Under the pieces are notes generated by a model. The model searched no databases and had not been told where the DNA came from. It saw only the letters and a program-made list of their open reading frames with translations. A DNA stretch of 64,000 bases from Calamus simplicifolius. Lineage: Eukaryota > Streptophyta > Magnoliopsida > Arecales > Arecaceae. A program made the translations under genes and the position numbers. The stretch lies in NCBI GenBank assembly GCA_900491605.1, contig UESW01004830.1:553011-617010 (forward strand). Reading direction: 5' to 3'. Positions 43,801-54,469 of this stretch are shown piece after piece; position 1 is the first letter of the stretch; each line of letters starts with the position of its first letter.

Positions 43801-45235
43801 AGTACTTGGGCAAGGTTCGGCTCCTGACCTCCCCGTTAGCTTACTTCAGTATCAGTTACATTCCCGGAGTGAGAACGCCAAGGCCGACATCCTTTCTCGT
43901 CTGGCTACCTCTGCCGACGGCATGGCAAGGGACGCTTACATCGAATACTTAGAAAGGCCCAGCATAGAGGATGGCGAGGAAGTCCTCCCGCTCACTCAAG
44001 AGCCCACATGGATGGATGCCTATGTCCGCTATCTCACTGACGGCACTCTCCCTGACGATCGCAACGAAGCCAGGCTACTCAAGTGGAGGGCCTCCAAATT
44101 TGTCCTCCTGGACGGGCGTCTATACAGAAGGTCGTTCTCCTACCCCTGCTCAAGTGTGTAGGACCCGCCGACGCCGACTACATCCTCAGAGAAATCCACG
44201 AAGGCATCTGTGGAAATCATCTGGGGGCAGGTCCCTAGCCCAGAAGGCTCTCCGTCAGGGATACTTCTGGCTCACTATGAGGGAGGACGCGGCCAAGCTA
44301 GTTCAGAAGTGCGATGGTTGTCAGCGCCACGCGCACATCCAGCATCAACCGTCCACCCCGCTGAACCCGCTCTCGGCCCCCTGGCCTTTCGCTCAATGGG
44401 GAATGGATATCCTCGGGCCATTCCCCCAGCTTCAGGGCAGCGGAGATTCTTGCTAGTCTCCATCGACTACTTCACCAAATGGGTCGAGGTCGAGGCACTG
44501 GCTAAGATCACCGAAAGTAAGGTCAAAGCCTTCTTCTGGAAGTCGATCATATGCCATTTTGGCCTACCTCATACCCTCGTCACAGATAACGGCCGCCAAT
44601 TCAACAATGAAGCATTTAAGGCTTTCTGTGACGAGCTAGGCATTCATCACCGATTCACCTCTGTCGGCCACCCCCAGACCAACGGAGAGGCCGAGGTCAT
44701 GAACCGCACCATCCTCAGAGGGCTCAGGACCCGGCTAGACGGGTCCAAGGGTCGATGGGTGGAGGAACTCCCAGTGTGATATGGGCTTACCACACGACCC
44801 CAGGGCCCCGACGGGCGAGACTCCCTTCAGTCTCGTCTTCGGATCTGAAGCCGTCATTCCCGTTGAGATCGGACTGCCCAGTCCCGCGTGGAGTCCTTCA
44901 ACGAGGAAAATAACTCCGCACTGATACGGGCTAATCTAGACTTCATCGACGAAGCACATGACCGGGCGAGGCTGCGCATGGCGACCTTCCGTCAGCAAGC
45001 GGCCAAGTACTACAATGCCCGAGTTTGTCCCAAGGTCTTTTGCCGCGGAGACTTGGTTTTGAGAAGGCTAAGGTATCCAAGCCTACAGAGGGGGGCAAGC
45101 TATCCCCCAACTGGGAGGGTCCTTATCGCATCACCGAGACACTTCACCGGGGGGCATACAAACTAGAAGAGCTCGACGGGCGACCTATTCCATATACCTA
45201 GAATGCAGATAACCTCCGCCAATATTATCAATGAT
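43800..45235 (+). pseudogene. Integrase of the complete Tat element
   Basis: It begins with the linker remnant near 43,860 (Y-I-P-G-V-R-T-P). The zinc domain follows at about 44,190-44,340 (H-E-G-I-C-G-N-H in one frame, C-D-G-C-Q-R-H in another). The catalytic core is in the frame 44,210-44,779: V-S-I-D-Y-F-T-K-W-V-E, then V-T-D-N-G-R-Q-F (second Asp), G-H-P-Q-T-N-G-E-A-E-V-M-N-R (catalytic Glu). The first catalytic Asp is in the W-G-M-D-I-L-G-P-F-P segment in the neighbouring frame (44,400). The C-terminal part (Y-Y-N-A-R-V, F-C-R-G-D-L-V-L-R) runs to about 45,230. No chromodomain is seen, as expected for Tat. Confidence 0.88.
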
Positions 45236-45318
45236 GTATTCCCCTGGAGTACGAGCAATAAAGGGGTCCCTTCTGATGTCACAGCCTACTCTCCCCTGTA
45301 TCCAAGGACCAGATCTCG

Positions 45319-46440
45319 CAAAAGGAGCTCGCCGGCATCGCGGCTAACGGGACACCACTCGGCCCTGGCACGGCAGTGCCCCCGAGTCGGTTAAGACCTA
45401 ACAGCTCCGTACCCGATCGAGTCGCCACTCGGGCGGCACACAAACCCCCGAGGTGGTTCAAAAGGAGCTCGCCGGCATCGCGGCTAACGGGACACCACTC
45501 GGCTCGGCACGGCGGTGCCCCCGAGTCGGTTAAGACCCTAACAGCTCCGTACCTGGTAGAGTTCGCCACTCGGGCGGCACACAAACCCCCGAGGTGGTTC
45601 AAAAGGAGCTCGCTGGCATCGCGGCTAATGGGACACCACTTGGCTCGGCACGACAGTGCCCCCGAGTCGGTTAAGACCCTAATACTCCGTACCCGGTAGA
45701 GTCGCCACTCGGCGGCACACAAACCCTCGAGGTGGTTCAAAAGGAGCTCGCCGGCATCGCGCTAACGAGACACCACTCGGCCCTGGCATGGCGAGCCCCC
45801 GAGTCGGTTAAGACCCTAACAGCTCCGTACCCGGTCGAGTTGCCACTCGGGCACACACAAACCCCGAGGTGGTTCAAAAGGAGCTCGCTGGCATCGCGGC
45901 TAACGGGACACCACTCGGCCCCAGCACGGTGGTGCCCCCGAGTCGGTTAAGACCCTAACAGCTCCGTACCCGTCGAGTTGCCACTCGGGCAGCACACAAA
46001 CCCCCAAGGTGGTTCAAAAGGAGCTCACCGGCATCGCGGCTAACGGGACACCACTCGGCCCGGCACGGCGGTGCCCCCGAGTCGGTTAAGACCCTACAGC
46101 TCCATACCGATGAGTCACCACTCGGCGGCACACAAACCCCCGAGATGGTTCAAAAGGAGCTCGCCGGCATCGCAGCTAACGGGACACCACTCGGCCCCGG
46201 CACGGCGGTGCCCCCGAGTCGGTTAAGACCCTAACAGCTCCGTACCCGATCGAGTCGCCACTCGGACGGCACACAAACTCCCGAGGTGGTTCAAAAGGAG
46301 CTCGCCGGCATCGTGGCTAACGGGACACCACTCGGCCCCGGCACGGCAGTGCCCCCGAGTCGGTTAAGACCCTAACAGCTCGTACCCGTCGAGTCGCCCC
46401 TTATACGGAACCTATACCGTCGAGATGGCTCTAAAGGGCC
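45319..46440. repeat. Eight tandem ~139-bp repeats after integrase
   Basis: Copies begin with AAAAGGAGCTCGCCGGCATC at 45,319, 45,460, 45,601, 45,739, 45,876, 46,016, 46,152 and 46,293 (spacings 136-141 bp). Each includes CGGGACACCACTCGG, GTGCCCCCGAGTCGGTTAAG, AACAGCTCCGTACCCG and a GTCGCCACTCGG end, with small indels. The array is noncoding and sits between pol and the 3' end of the antisense ORF. Confidence 0.95.
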
Positions 46441-46640
46441 TTGTTTGGCCCTCACAGACTCCGAGTCGGCCGGCTCGGCCCCGACCTTTCCTGGTCGGCC
46501 CCAACTGGCCCAGGCATCTCCAATATTGACCGAGTCGGCATAGGCCTCCCCCGGTCAACCCCACTCGGCCTCGGCGTCCCCAAGTTGGCCGAGTCAGCCC
46601 CGACCATCTCTGGTCGGTCCCAGCGCCTTCAAGATAGTCT
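46441..46640. repeat. LTR-type GC-rich repeat units inside the element
   Basis: About three diverged units with GGCATCTCCAA, CCGAGTCGGC and CCCCGACCATCTCTGGTCGG, the same family as the LTR minisatellite, but located in the internal region next to the ~139-bp array. Confidence 0.75.
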
Positions 46641-47776
46641 TGGCACTAAGTCGCCCGTGGATCATTCCGAGCCTTCAGAGGATTCATGTGCAGATGAGTC
46701 TCCCTTCGAACAGTCTACAACGACATAAGGCATCTCGAGTGACCTTCCACATAGCCGGCTTACATCCTGGAGACGCATTTGAGCATTGGCTAGTCCAAAA
46801 CCGCGATTCGGCTACGACATTGTCAATATGCGCAACATTTAAAGTTGAGAAAACATTTCAGAAGGAAAGCCCTCCCCCTTCACCAACAGGTGCGGGACCC
46901 GTTCGATCGTTGGTTGTGCAGTAAGGCATTTTTCCCAAAGGAAGAAGGAACAGATAAAGCAAAAGGTAAAGAAATTTCGACAAAAAGGTTTTTCTTCATT
47001 AACAATTGAAGGAAGTACAAAATTTGGCCTAAGGCCGATTACATGAATCAAAGAAAAAGAAAATTGGGTGGTGGATCCTCAAGGTTCGCCTGGGCCGGGC
47101 TTCTTCTCGTCCTCCTTCTCTGCTGGCTCCTCATTAGACTCCCCAGGCCGGATGTCATCAAGCTCAAGATGTTGATCTCGAGGGCCGCAGATACCTTAAC
47201 CTTGCTCATCTCGAAGCCTTGGACATAAGCATCGAGGCCGGCCTCGATGACTTCCTGCTTGAACTCCGGCGAGGCCTTATAGTTGGGGACGGCCTGCTCC
47301 GCCTCGGCCTCAGCCCGCTGCGCCCTGGCCTCGGCCTCCTTGGCTCGCGCCTCGGCCTCCCGCCCTGCGGCCTCTTCGGCACAGGCACTGGCCTCATCGG
47401 CACAGGCCACTGCTCCTGCCTTCTCCGAGCCCGCCTCCTCCGCCGCCTTCTCCGCGGTAGCTGCCCTCTCCGCAGCAGCCCGGGCTTCCTCCTCGGCGCA
47501 TTGGAGCCGCCGGGCCAACTCCTCGTTCTGTGCACGCGGCCTTCAACCTTTCCGAGGCCAGCTCCATCTTGGCCTCAGCTGGAGGCCCGGCTCTCCACCT
47601 CCCTTAGTCTGCCGGCCAGACTCTCCTCATGGGCCGAGGCCTCTTGATGAAGACGAGCAAGGCTTTGGACTGCGCCATGCTCTCTTTCTTGTATTTGTCG
47701 GCCCGCGCCATGGCCTTGACAAGCGTGTCCGAGGAGTGGACCAACGCCTCGCGAAGGCCAATTGCGCGTTGGTCAT

Positions 47777-47848
47777 CTGTAGCAAAGGGAGCATGTTAAC
47801 CATAGGAAGTGGAAACATCAAAAGAAATGAAGAAAGCTCAAAAATTAC
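47777..47848 (-). other. Intron 2 of the antisense ORF (72 bp)
   Basis: The minus strand has donor GTCCAG|GTAATTTT and acceptor TTTGCTACAG|ATGACC. It joins M-V-A-V-V-Q to M-T-N-A-Q-L-A-F-A-R, leading into the coiled coil. The frame also stays open through this intron. Confidence 0.65.
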
Positions 47849-48502
47849 CTGGACAACGGCAACCATTATCATGTCCAGGAGTGCGGAGTGACTCATTCCC
47901 CGCGTCGCCTCCTCGGACTCGTGGTCCAAACTCCTGACACAGGCGGGCAGCTTGTGCGGCATCCGCCATTGAGCTGGGTGTGGGGACCGGCCGCGTCAGT
48001 CCCTCCTGTGGACCTTGGCCTGGGGGGGTCGGGCGACGTGCTGGTTGATGGGATGAGCTCCCCGGCTCGCCTCCCCGCTTATTGGTCACCTCCGCCCCAG
48101 CCCGGGGCTCCCTGGCGACTGGCTCCCCCTTGCCGGCGGTTAGGGAAGCATTCTCCACTCCCGGCTCTGCGGCAGCCAGAGGGCCGGAAGCGATTGTGAC
48201 CCGCCCCGCCTCGGGCACATCGGCGGCGGCAGGAAACTCCTCCTCATCTAAAACCACCACCATCGGCTCAGTGGTGGTCGGAATCTCTCCTTCTTCAACT
48301 TCGGCCCCGGCCGGCTCCGGGACCACTCCTCTAACCGGCTTCTTCTCAGCCGGCTCTTCCGTAGGCGTCGGGGCCGTGAGGGCTTCAATCGACCTGGCCG
48401 GCTCCCTTCTTCGAATCGTCTTCACCGGCCTGGACGTCTCTCCGGTCGCCTGCCTCTTTTGCCTCAAGGCAGCCTCGAAATCGCTGGCGAAGACCTTCAT
48501 CG

Positions 48503-48585
48503 CTGCACCAAAAGGGTGACAGGCATTAGCAATGGCATACAACAAATCTTGGGTCGAGATAGAAGAAGTCGGGCGTCAAGCTCAC
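48503..48585 (-). other. Intron 1 of the antisense ORF (83 bp)
   Basis: The minus strand has donor GCCG|GTGAGC and acceptor TTTTGGTGCAG|CGATGAAG. Removing it joins the acidic L-V-E-A-E-L-A-P segment to the M-K-V-F-A-S-D-F segment. Confidence 0.6.
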
Positions 48586-49560
48586 CGGCCGCCGGGGCCA
48601 ACTCAGCCTCTACCAGGTTCTCCTCGGACAGGAGTTCCTTGTAGCCGGGGATTTGGCAATTAGACAATTGGGTGAATAGTTCCCTGTCCCTATCCCTTAC
48701 GGTGGAATCATCATTGGGACTAGTGTCTGGCTCCCTCCAAGCAGCCCTTACCCTCTCGACATGGGCAAAAAGGAATCGAGGTTTCCATCCCCTAATTTTG
48801 GACGAGAGACCTAAAGGAAGGCTCTACCCGGCCTGGCGGTAAATGCCCACCAGGCTCCCTCACCTTGACGGCGGAGCTTATAGAAAGCTCGGAATAGAGA
48901 CAGCCCTGGCCGGGCCTCCTGGAAGTAGCAAAGAATAACGAAGGCGCAGATGATCCGGATCGAATTCGAGTCAACTGCACCGGCACTAACCTATACCTAT
49001 CTAAGAGGTTTAGGAAAAAGGGATGGAAAGGAAGGCGCAGTCCGCATCGGAAGAACTCCTCATATAGAGCGACCCGACCGGGGTGGTCAGAGGTCACCTT
49101 ATCTTTGGGCCCCGGCGCGGACAGGCCGATGTAATCAGGGACCAGGTACTTAGCCCTAACGGCCTCTACATCCTCAGGGGTCATGGTTGAGGCCACCCCC
49201 GCTGGACCTGCCGGATCAGAACTCACCGCCGGAGGAAGTGCCGAACGGCGGGAGGACACAAGGAGTGCCCTAATAGGGGAGCCTGAGGTGGACGGAGGTC
49301 CTATCGCCCTCGATCGATCGCGGATGGTGATGCTGCCCACCGGCCGAGGCATTTGGCTAGCTAAAGGGGCCCGATTTTCACTACTGGAATGGGAAGACTC
49401 TTCTAGGGTCTCTTACCCTCCCTAACGGCACGACGGTCCATGGGTGAGGTAAAGGATGAAACTGACCTGGGAGTTAGGAGGACTCAGGTCGCAGAAGAGC
49501 TCAGGAAAAGAAGGTGGAGGAAAGCAATGGCAGCGTACAAGTTTTTCTAGGCTCTTGAAA

Positions 49561-49612
49561 CGCTTTTATACCCTCCATCTCCAGCCAGCGACGCTCGAGA
49601 TCCCGCCACGTG
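49561..49612 (-). promoter_or_regulatory. Promoter of the antisense ORF (TATA, G-box)
   Basis: The minus strand reads GAGGGTATAAAAGCG (49,575-49,561), about 120 bp before the ORF start. A CACGTG (49,607-49,612) lies about 35 bp upstream of it. The homologous region at 63,130-63,200 has GGGGTATAAAGCC in the same place. Confidence 0.6.
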
Positions 49613-49925
49613 GCACACATCTATTGCGCCAAGGGCTGTCAGCCAGAAATCTTGCATGCGCCCGAGATGTGCCGCCTCGATTCATCCTGAGGAGCGTGAT
49701 CCCCGACCAATCACGGAGCATAGAAAGCGGAGAAGCAATGATGACCCTTGCCTTTTTCCATTCCCCAATGAGCTTCCTCTCCGCAGTGTCCGACGCCAAC
49801 GTCAGCCCCCACCTATCATATGATTGTAGAAAATCTTCGAGGCGACACTGCCTCGGGACGAAGCGCCAGATCATCAAGCCATTGAAAGCGCACTGAGGAC
49901 TGCAGGCACGTGGTCCTTAGTGCTC

Positions 49926-49940
49926 AGAGGGGGGGGCATC
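49926..49940 (+). other. Polypurine tract
   Basis: AGAGGGGGGGGCATC directly before the 3' LTR; the plus-strand primer site. Confidence 0.85.
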
Positions 49941-51205
49941 TGATGTGACTAGTATAGCCACAAGGGAAAGATCGGCAAAACATTAGTGCGACCCCGGCAT
50001 CTCCAAGCCCGCCGAGTCGGCCCTGACCATTCCTCGGGATCGGCCCCAGCGTCTCCAAGCCTGCCGAGTCGGCTCCAACCATTCCTGGTCGGCCCCGCTC
50101 GGCCTCGGCGTCTCCAAGCCCACTGAGTCGGCCCCGACCATCCTGGTCGGCCCCGACGTCTCCAAGCCTGCCGAGTCGGCCCGACATTCCTGGTTGGCCC
50201 CGCTCTGCCGAGTCGGCCCCGACCATTCTGGTTGGCCCCGCTCGGCCCCGGCATCTCCAACCCACCGAGTCGGCCCCGACCATTCCTGGTCGGCCCCGCT
50301 TGGCCCCGGCATCTCCAAGCCCGCCGAGTCGGCCCCGACCATTCCTGGTTGGCCCCGCTCGGCCCCGGCGTCTCCAAGCCCGCCGAGTCAGCCCCGACCA
50401 TTCATGGTCATCGGCATCTCCAAGCCCGCGAGTCGGCCCCGACCAGTCTCCGAGCCCGCCGAGTCAGCCCCGACCATTCCTGGTCGGCCCCGGCCCCGGC
50501 GCCTCCAAGCCACCGAGTCGGCCCCGACCATTCCTGGTCGGCCCCGCCCCGGCACCTCCTGGTCGGTAGAGTTGGCCCCGACCATCCCTGGTTGGCCCAG
50601 CTCAGCCTCGGCGCCCTCAGGAGGTTAAGGCCCCCGATTTCTCCAAGTCAGCCCCAATAGAGCCCTGGCGGTTCAGGCCGCCACCTTTTTGACCTGCGCC
50701 ACCTGACAACGCCAGATCCAACTACCCACTGGCCACGCCGCTGATGGGACTGGACCAAACTACCTGATAGCCCCACTGGCTGATGGACGTAGCCCATCAA
50801 CCGCTGTTTTTTTCTCTTCGATGGGACAGGACCCACCAACCGACCCAGATTCACGCAACCCCCAAGAACTCCGCGGACATTCCTTTTTCACGGAATCCCA
50901 CGTGATCATGCAAGTGTCAACCCCCTATAAAAAGGTGAATTCACTCAATAATCATGTACGACGAAAAACTTAGAGACTTGCTATCCTGATACCCAGAGGG
51001 GAATTCCTCCTCTCTGTGGACTCTTCTCATCCTAAAAAGAGCTCATTCGAGCTCTTCCTCAACTGTGACCTCGGTTGCTAACTTGAGCGTCGGAGGGTCT
51101 CCATCGGAGTATCCCTCCGGTCCTGGGACTTTTTGCAGGCAGCCCGGTGAAACAAGGATCCACTAATCAATTTGCTTCCTTCTCCCGACATTCAGGACGT
51201 CATCA
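49941..51205 (+). repeat. 3' LTR of the complete Tat element
   Basis: It starts TGATGTGACTAG and ends GACGTCATCA. It is about 60 bp longer than the 5' LTR, mainly because the minisatellite differs in copy number and order. The unique part with G-box and TATA box (50,899-50,935) is nearly identical to the 5' LTR. Confidence 0.93.
49990..50565. repeat. GC-rich ~59-bp minisatellite in the 3' LTR
   Basis: About ten imperfect copies of the unit described for the 5' LTR, with several shortened units (for example near 50,200 and 50,410-50,450). Unit order differs from the 5' LTR. Confidence 0.9.
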
Positions 51206-51210
51206 ATCAT
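51206..51210. repeat. Target-site duplication, right copy (ATCAT)
   Basis: ATCAT immediately after the 3' LTR; identical to 38,547-38,551. Confidence 0.93.
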
Positions 51211-52864
51211 AATATTATTATGTTATGTTATTACATTTGAGTGATGTGACGTTTCAAAACTATGAATCAACTTCTTATCAAGTTGGCTACAAATTGATTT
51301 ATATATTTTAGCTTTTACTTACCATCTAGATATAATTTTACTTACAAAACGTAGTTAAATAACAGCATTTCAAATATTTGAGATGATACGTAATGCAACT
51401 TAATATAGGGTAACATAAAAGGCATGCAATTAGTGCATGAAAATTGTGTTTCTTTATAGGTGGAGGATGATTGTCTGTTGTGATTAAGACATGAGACTTA
51501 GCAGGGGATACTAGGATAGTAGAATCATGCATGCATGCATGCATGCTGGCATTCTTAGCTATGTCTATATATTGACAACTTGACTTGCTTGCATGACATG
51601 CATGACGCTTGTCCTCAATGAAAATAGCAGTAAAATGGTTAGAAACTGGTGTGGCATTCGTTGCATGTCATGGTTCAGAGATATATGCCTTTAAATTCTA
51701 TAGATGATGCCAACAAGACGTTACGTTTAAAACTCTTCCCTTTGCGGTTTGACAGGTCATGAAAACAACAAAACGAGATCACCAGCGAAATCCCCTCGAT
51801 CACGTACGATCAGTCCCCTTTTTATTTTAATGAAATAATAATAATAATAATAATAAAGTGGCGTGACCCCACCCCACCATCTCATCTAATTACATGGTCT
51901 CGTATGAGCCACCGTTCCACTCGCGAGAGGTATGTACTGAGCCACCTACCCATCTCACTATATATTATAATAAGGTTTTGAAACGCCACCATTTATTCAG
52001 GTAACAAACCTCTTAACTTTCACGCCGATTCGGACCGCACTAATTCTCAGCGGCCAAGCAGGAATCCCGCGGTTTGGTTTATTTATTGAGCAAGGGGAGT
52101 TGTTGGTTTTCTTGCCGGTCGACCAGGCTGAATTCAGCTGGAGCCAAACGAAACAAAAGGAAAACATATCGAGAGAGGCACGTTAGATCCTTAGAACAAA
52201 GAGAAATCCTATGCTAGCGAATCAGTTTTTTTTTTTTTTTTTTTCTTTTTAATGGCTTTGGTTTTATACAGCCGATTACCGATCCAATTCAAAATTAGCT
52301 TTAAAAATAGTTTTTACGTTTAGTTTGAGATATTTTTGTATCAAAAAATATCAATTTGATTATATTATCTTTGGAATGAAGTTTGCATAGGAATTAAACA
52401 GATCATTTGAAAATTTTATTTTTAATTAATTAATTAATAATAATAATTTAAAACTATTACAAAATTAATGATGATAATTAAATAATAATAATAAATTTTT
52501 TAGACGTACACATACGAGAATTTTAGATGAAAAAAGATTAATAATTTATTAGGTGAATATAAAAAAAAAAGTAAAAAAATATTTTTTTTTTATTAAATTA
52601 ATTTTTAGTGAAAGAGAGAATAAAAAAAAATAAACACCATCGATCCTTCTCATCGTATTACCGATGAGACGGAGGCCCCGCCTCCGCCCACGCCCCCGGC
52701 CCCGCTTCTTTTAACCAGACGAACCAAGGTTGAAAGCCTCTGCTGCGTGGCTCCTCAACCAAAAAGCTAATTTGGTCAAGACCTTTTGCTATCAAGCCTT
52801 AGCTTGTCCGCTGGCAAAGGAGATGGAACCACGTCTCCTCGCATTGAGGTAGTGCCGTGGGGCT
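51211..52864. other. Upstream region of the DUF599 gene
   Basis: No gene recognised. The region includes a (GCAT)n run at 51,526-51,546, an (AAT)n run at about 51,835-51,856, poly-T at 52,227-52,244 and AT-rich DNA to 52,630. A GC-rich stretch (52,670-52,860) just before the gene probably belongs to its promoter. Confidence 0.5.
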
Positions 52865-52873
52865 CTATTTATA
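52865..52873 (+). promoter_or_regulatory. TATA box of the DUF599 gene
   Basis: CTATTTATACAG about 65 bp before the start codon, giving a 5' leader of roughly 35 bp. The leader ends with a GA run just before the ATG. Confidence 0.6.
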
Positions 52874-52933
52874 CAGACAGCTCCAAAGCCTTTTGCATGA
52901 GCAAGAGGAAGTTGAGAGCTAGAGAGAGAGAGA

Positions 52934-53958
52934 ATGGAGTGGAGAAAGAGCTATTTGGACGCGGTGTTGGTGCCCTCAGGCCTTCTCCTCCCCGTCCTAT
53001 ACCACTGTTGGCTGTGGCGCAAGGTCCGCACTCAACCGCAGTTCACCACAATCGGTATAAACTCCAGCGGGCGACGCCTTTGGGTCCTCGCCATGATCAA
53101 GGTTTCGAGCTCGAGCTTTATTTGTTGTTTGGTCTTTCTTACTTAGGACTTTAATTTGAATATATGTGGCCCTTCAACGAATGTAAAAAAAAAAAAAACA
53201 AAGAGTTCAAAGCACCATTTCATCTGGACAGGAAATTAAGAGAAAGAAATTAAGAGAAGAAGTAGAGAAGAAAAATTAAGCGAGATATATATACCATCTG
53301 CAGCCACTACAGGAGTTAATTAGCGCGCGTTCTGAATTTAATTTAACATTGCAATTAAGTTCTTGTTTATGGAGAGGATGATGTGATTTTGTTGCAGGAC
53401 AATGACAAGAAGAACATCCTAGCGGTGCAAACGATCAGGAACGCGATCATGGGCTCGACGCTGATGGCCACGACCTCCATCCTCCTCTGCTCGGGGCTCG
53501 CCGCTGTCATCAGCAGCACGTACAGCATCAAGAAGCCGCTCAATGACTCGGTGTTAGGCGCCCAGGGGGAGTTCATCTTGTCCCTCAAATATGTAACCCT
53601 CCTCCTCATCTTCCTCTTCGCCTTCCTCTTCCACTCCCTCGCCATAAGGTTTATCAACCAGGTGAACTTCCTCATCAACACTCCCCGCAGCAGCGATGAT
53701 CATGCTTCCCCGGTGATCGCCGAGTATGTTTGCGATCTCTTGGAGAAGAGTTTTGCTCTCAACACCGCCGGGAATAGGCTCTTCTATGCTGCTCTTCCCC
53801 TCCTCTTGTGGATATTTGGGCCTGTCTTGGCGTTCTTGTGCTCTGTCGCCATGCTTCCGATACTATACCACCTTGATATCGTATCCGGGGAAGGGATGCG
53901 CGCCGTCGGCAAGATGGGAAAGATCGTCGAGGAAATACCGGTGTGTCCTGTAGTCTAA
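52934..53958 (+). CDS. DUF599 family membrane protein
   Basis: A two-exon gene: exon 1 52,934-53,101 and exon 2 53,398-53,958, with a 296-bp GT..AG intron in phase 0 (donor ATCAAG|GTTTCG, acceptor TTGTTGCAG|GACAAT). The protein has 242 residues. Exon 1 begins M-E-W-R-K-S-Y-L-D-A-V-L-V-P-S-G and contains one membrane segment. Exon 2 begins D-N-D-K-K-N-I-L-A-V-Q-T-I-R-N-A-I-M-G-S and carries about three more: around S-I-L-L-C-S-G-L-A-A-V, V-T-L-L-L-I-F-L-F-A-F-L-F, and Y-A-A-L-P-L-L-L-W-I-F. The N-terminal YLD-PSG and the exon-2 start are family hallmarks (PF04654). The start at 52,934 is preferred over an upstream out-of-frame ATG (52,786 frame) because it gives the conserved N-terminus. The family's function is unknown. 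Confidence 0.93.
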
Positions 53959-54469
53959 TTATTCCTTGACGAAGTAGCTAGCTGTACAAGATTAATTTAA
54001 ATGGCTCCATTTATGGATGGATGGATGGATGGTATATATCTTGACAGTCTGATCGAAATGATAAAAAAGACTTTATCTTCAGTAAATTAGAGCCATTAAT
54101 TCTCATATATCAATCGATAAACATATTAATTAATTATATATTGTGGGTAATTTATAGTAAGCGTTGAGTTGGAATAATGCCACACGAGCTAGCAAATAGC
54201 AGCATGGCCGGCTTGTTCCCCAATCAAACAGACCTCGCCCAGGCTGAGAGCGTAAACGATAGAAGAATTCTTTGGTTGGTCTGGAAGAAGCGGCCTGCGT
54301 TGCCTGCATATGCTATTGCTTGAAGTAAAACTCAATCCGTAAGTTATAGCTCACAAGAGAAATATTAATTCAAAAAATATTAATGCTTGGCTAAATTGTG
54401 AACCATGAAAATAATTCTAGGGATGAACATCCAAATGCACTTATGAAGATTACTACCATTCTACACGAA
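53959..54469. other. 3' flank of the DUF599 gene
   Basis: Probably holds the 3' UTR. The region includes (GATG)n near 54,015-54,033 and AT-rich DNA. No second gene seen. Confidence 0.5.

Larger units (their letters stand above)
47048..49441 (-). pseudogene. Antisense ORF of the Tat element, two introns
   Basis: A separate gene in antisense to gag-pol. The likely original start (minus strand, 49,441) reads M-D-R-R-A-V-R-E-G-K-R and hits a stop after twelve codons; the homologue at 63,343 (M-D-R-Q-A-I-R-E-G-K-R) stays open longer. The frame 49,352-48,792 has the gypsy-type transposon domain (M-T-P-E-D-V-E, then V-A-L-Y-E-E-F-F-R-C-G-L-R-L-P-F-H-P-F). Exon 2 starts at M-K-V-F-A-S-D-F and is Pro/Glu-rich. 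The last exon (47,776-47,048) is an Ala/Glu-rich coiled coil. Likely introns with GT..AG ends are at 48,585-48,503 and 47,848-47,777. Because they are antisense, they would not be removed from the genomic RNA. Function unknown. Confidence 0.8.
38552..51205 (+). mobile_element. Ty3/gypsy Tat-type retrotransposon, structurally complete
   Basis: A 12,654-bp element with two LTRs (38,552-39,756 and 49,941-51,205), a primer-binding site, gag, protease, RT, pol RNase H, additional RNase H, integrase, a noncoding tandem array, an antisense ORF and a polypurine tract. The pentamer ATCAT precedes and follows it, a perfect target-site duplication. The two RNase H domains and the antisense ORF between pol and the 3' LTR mark the Tat lineage. 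The LTR 3' parts (about 290 bp after the arrays) differ at roughly ten positions by eye, so insertion is fairly recent. Several frameshifts make it non-autonomous. Confidence 0.95.

Noticed and set aside
47206..47891. Plus-strand Ala/Leu-rich frames over the antisense ORF
   Set aside because: They are shadows of the Ala/Glu-rich coiled-coil exon on the minus strand.
47048..49441. A host coiled-coil gene
   Set aside because: It lies inside the complete retrotransposon between pol and the polypurine tract and has homologues in two other Tat elements in the window.
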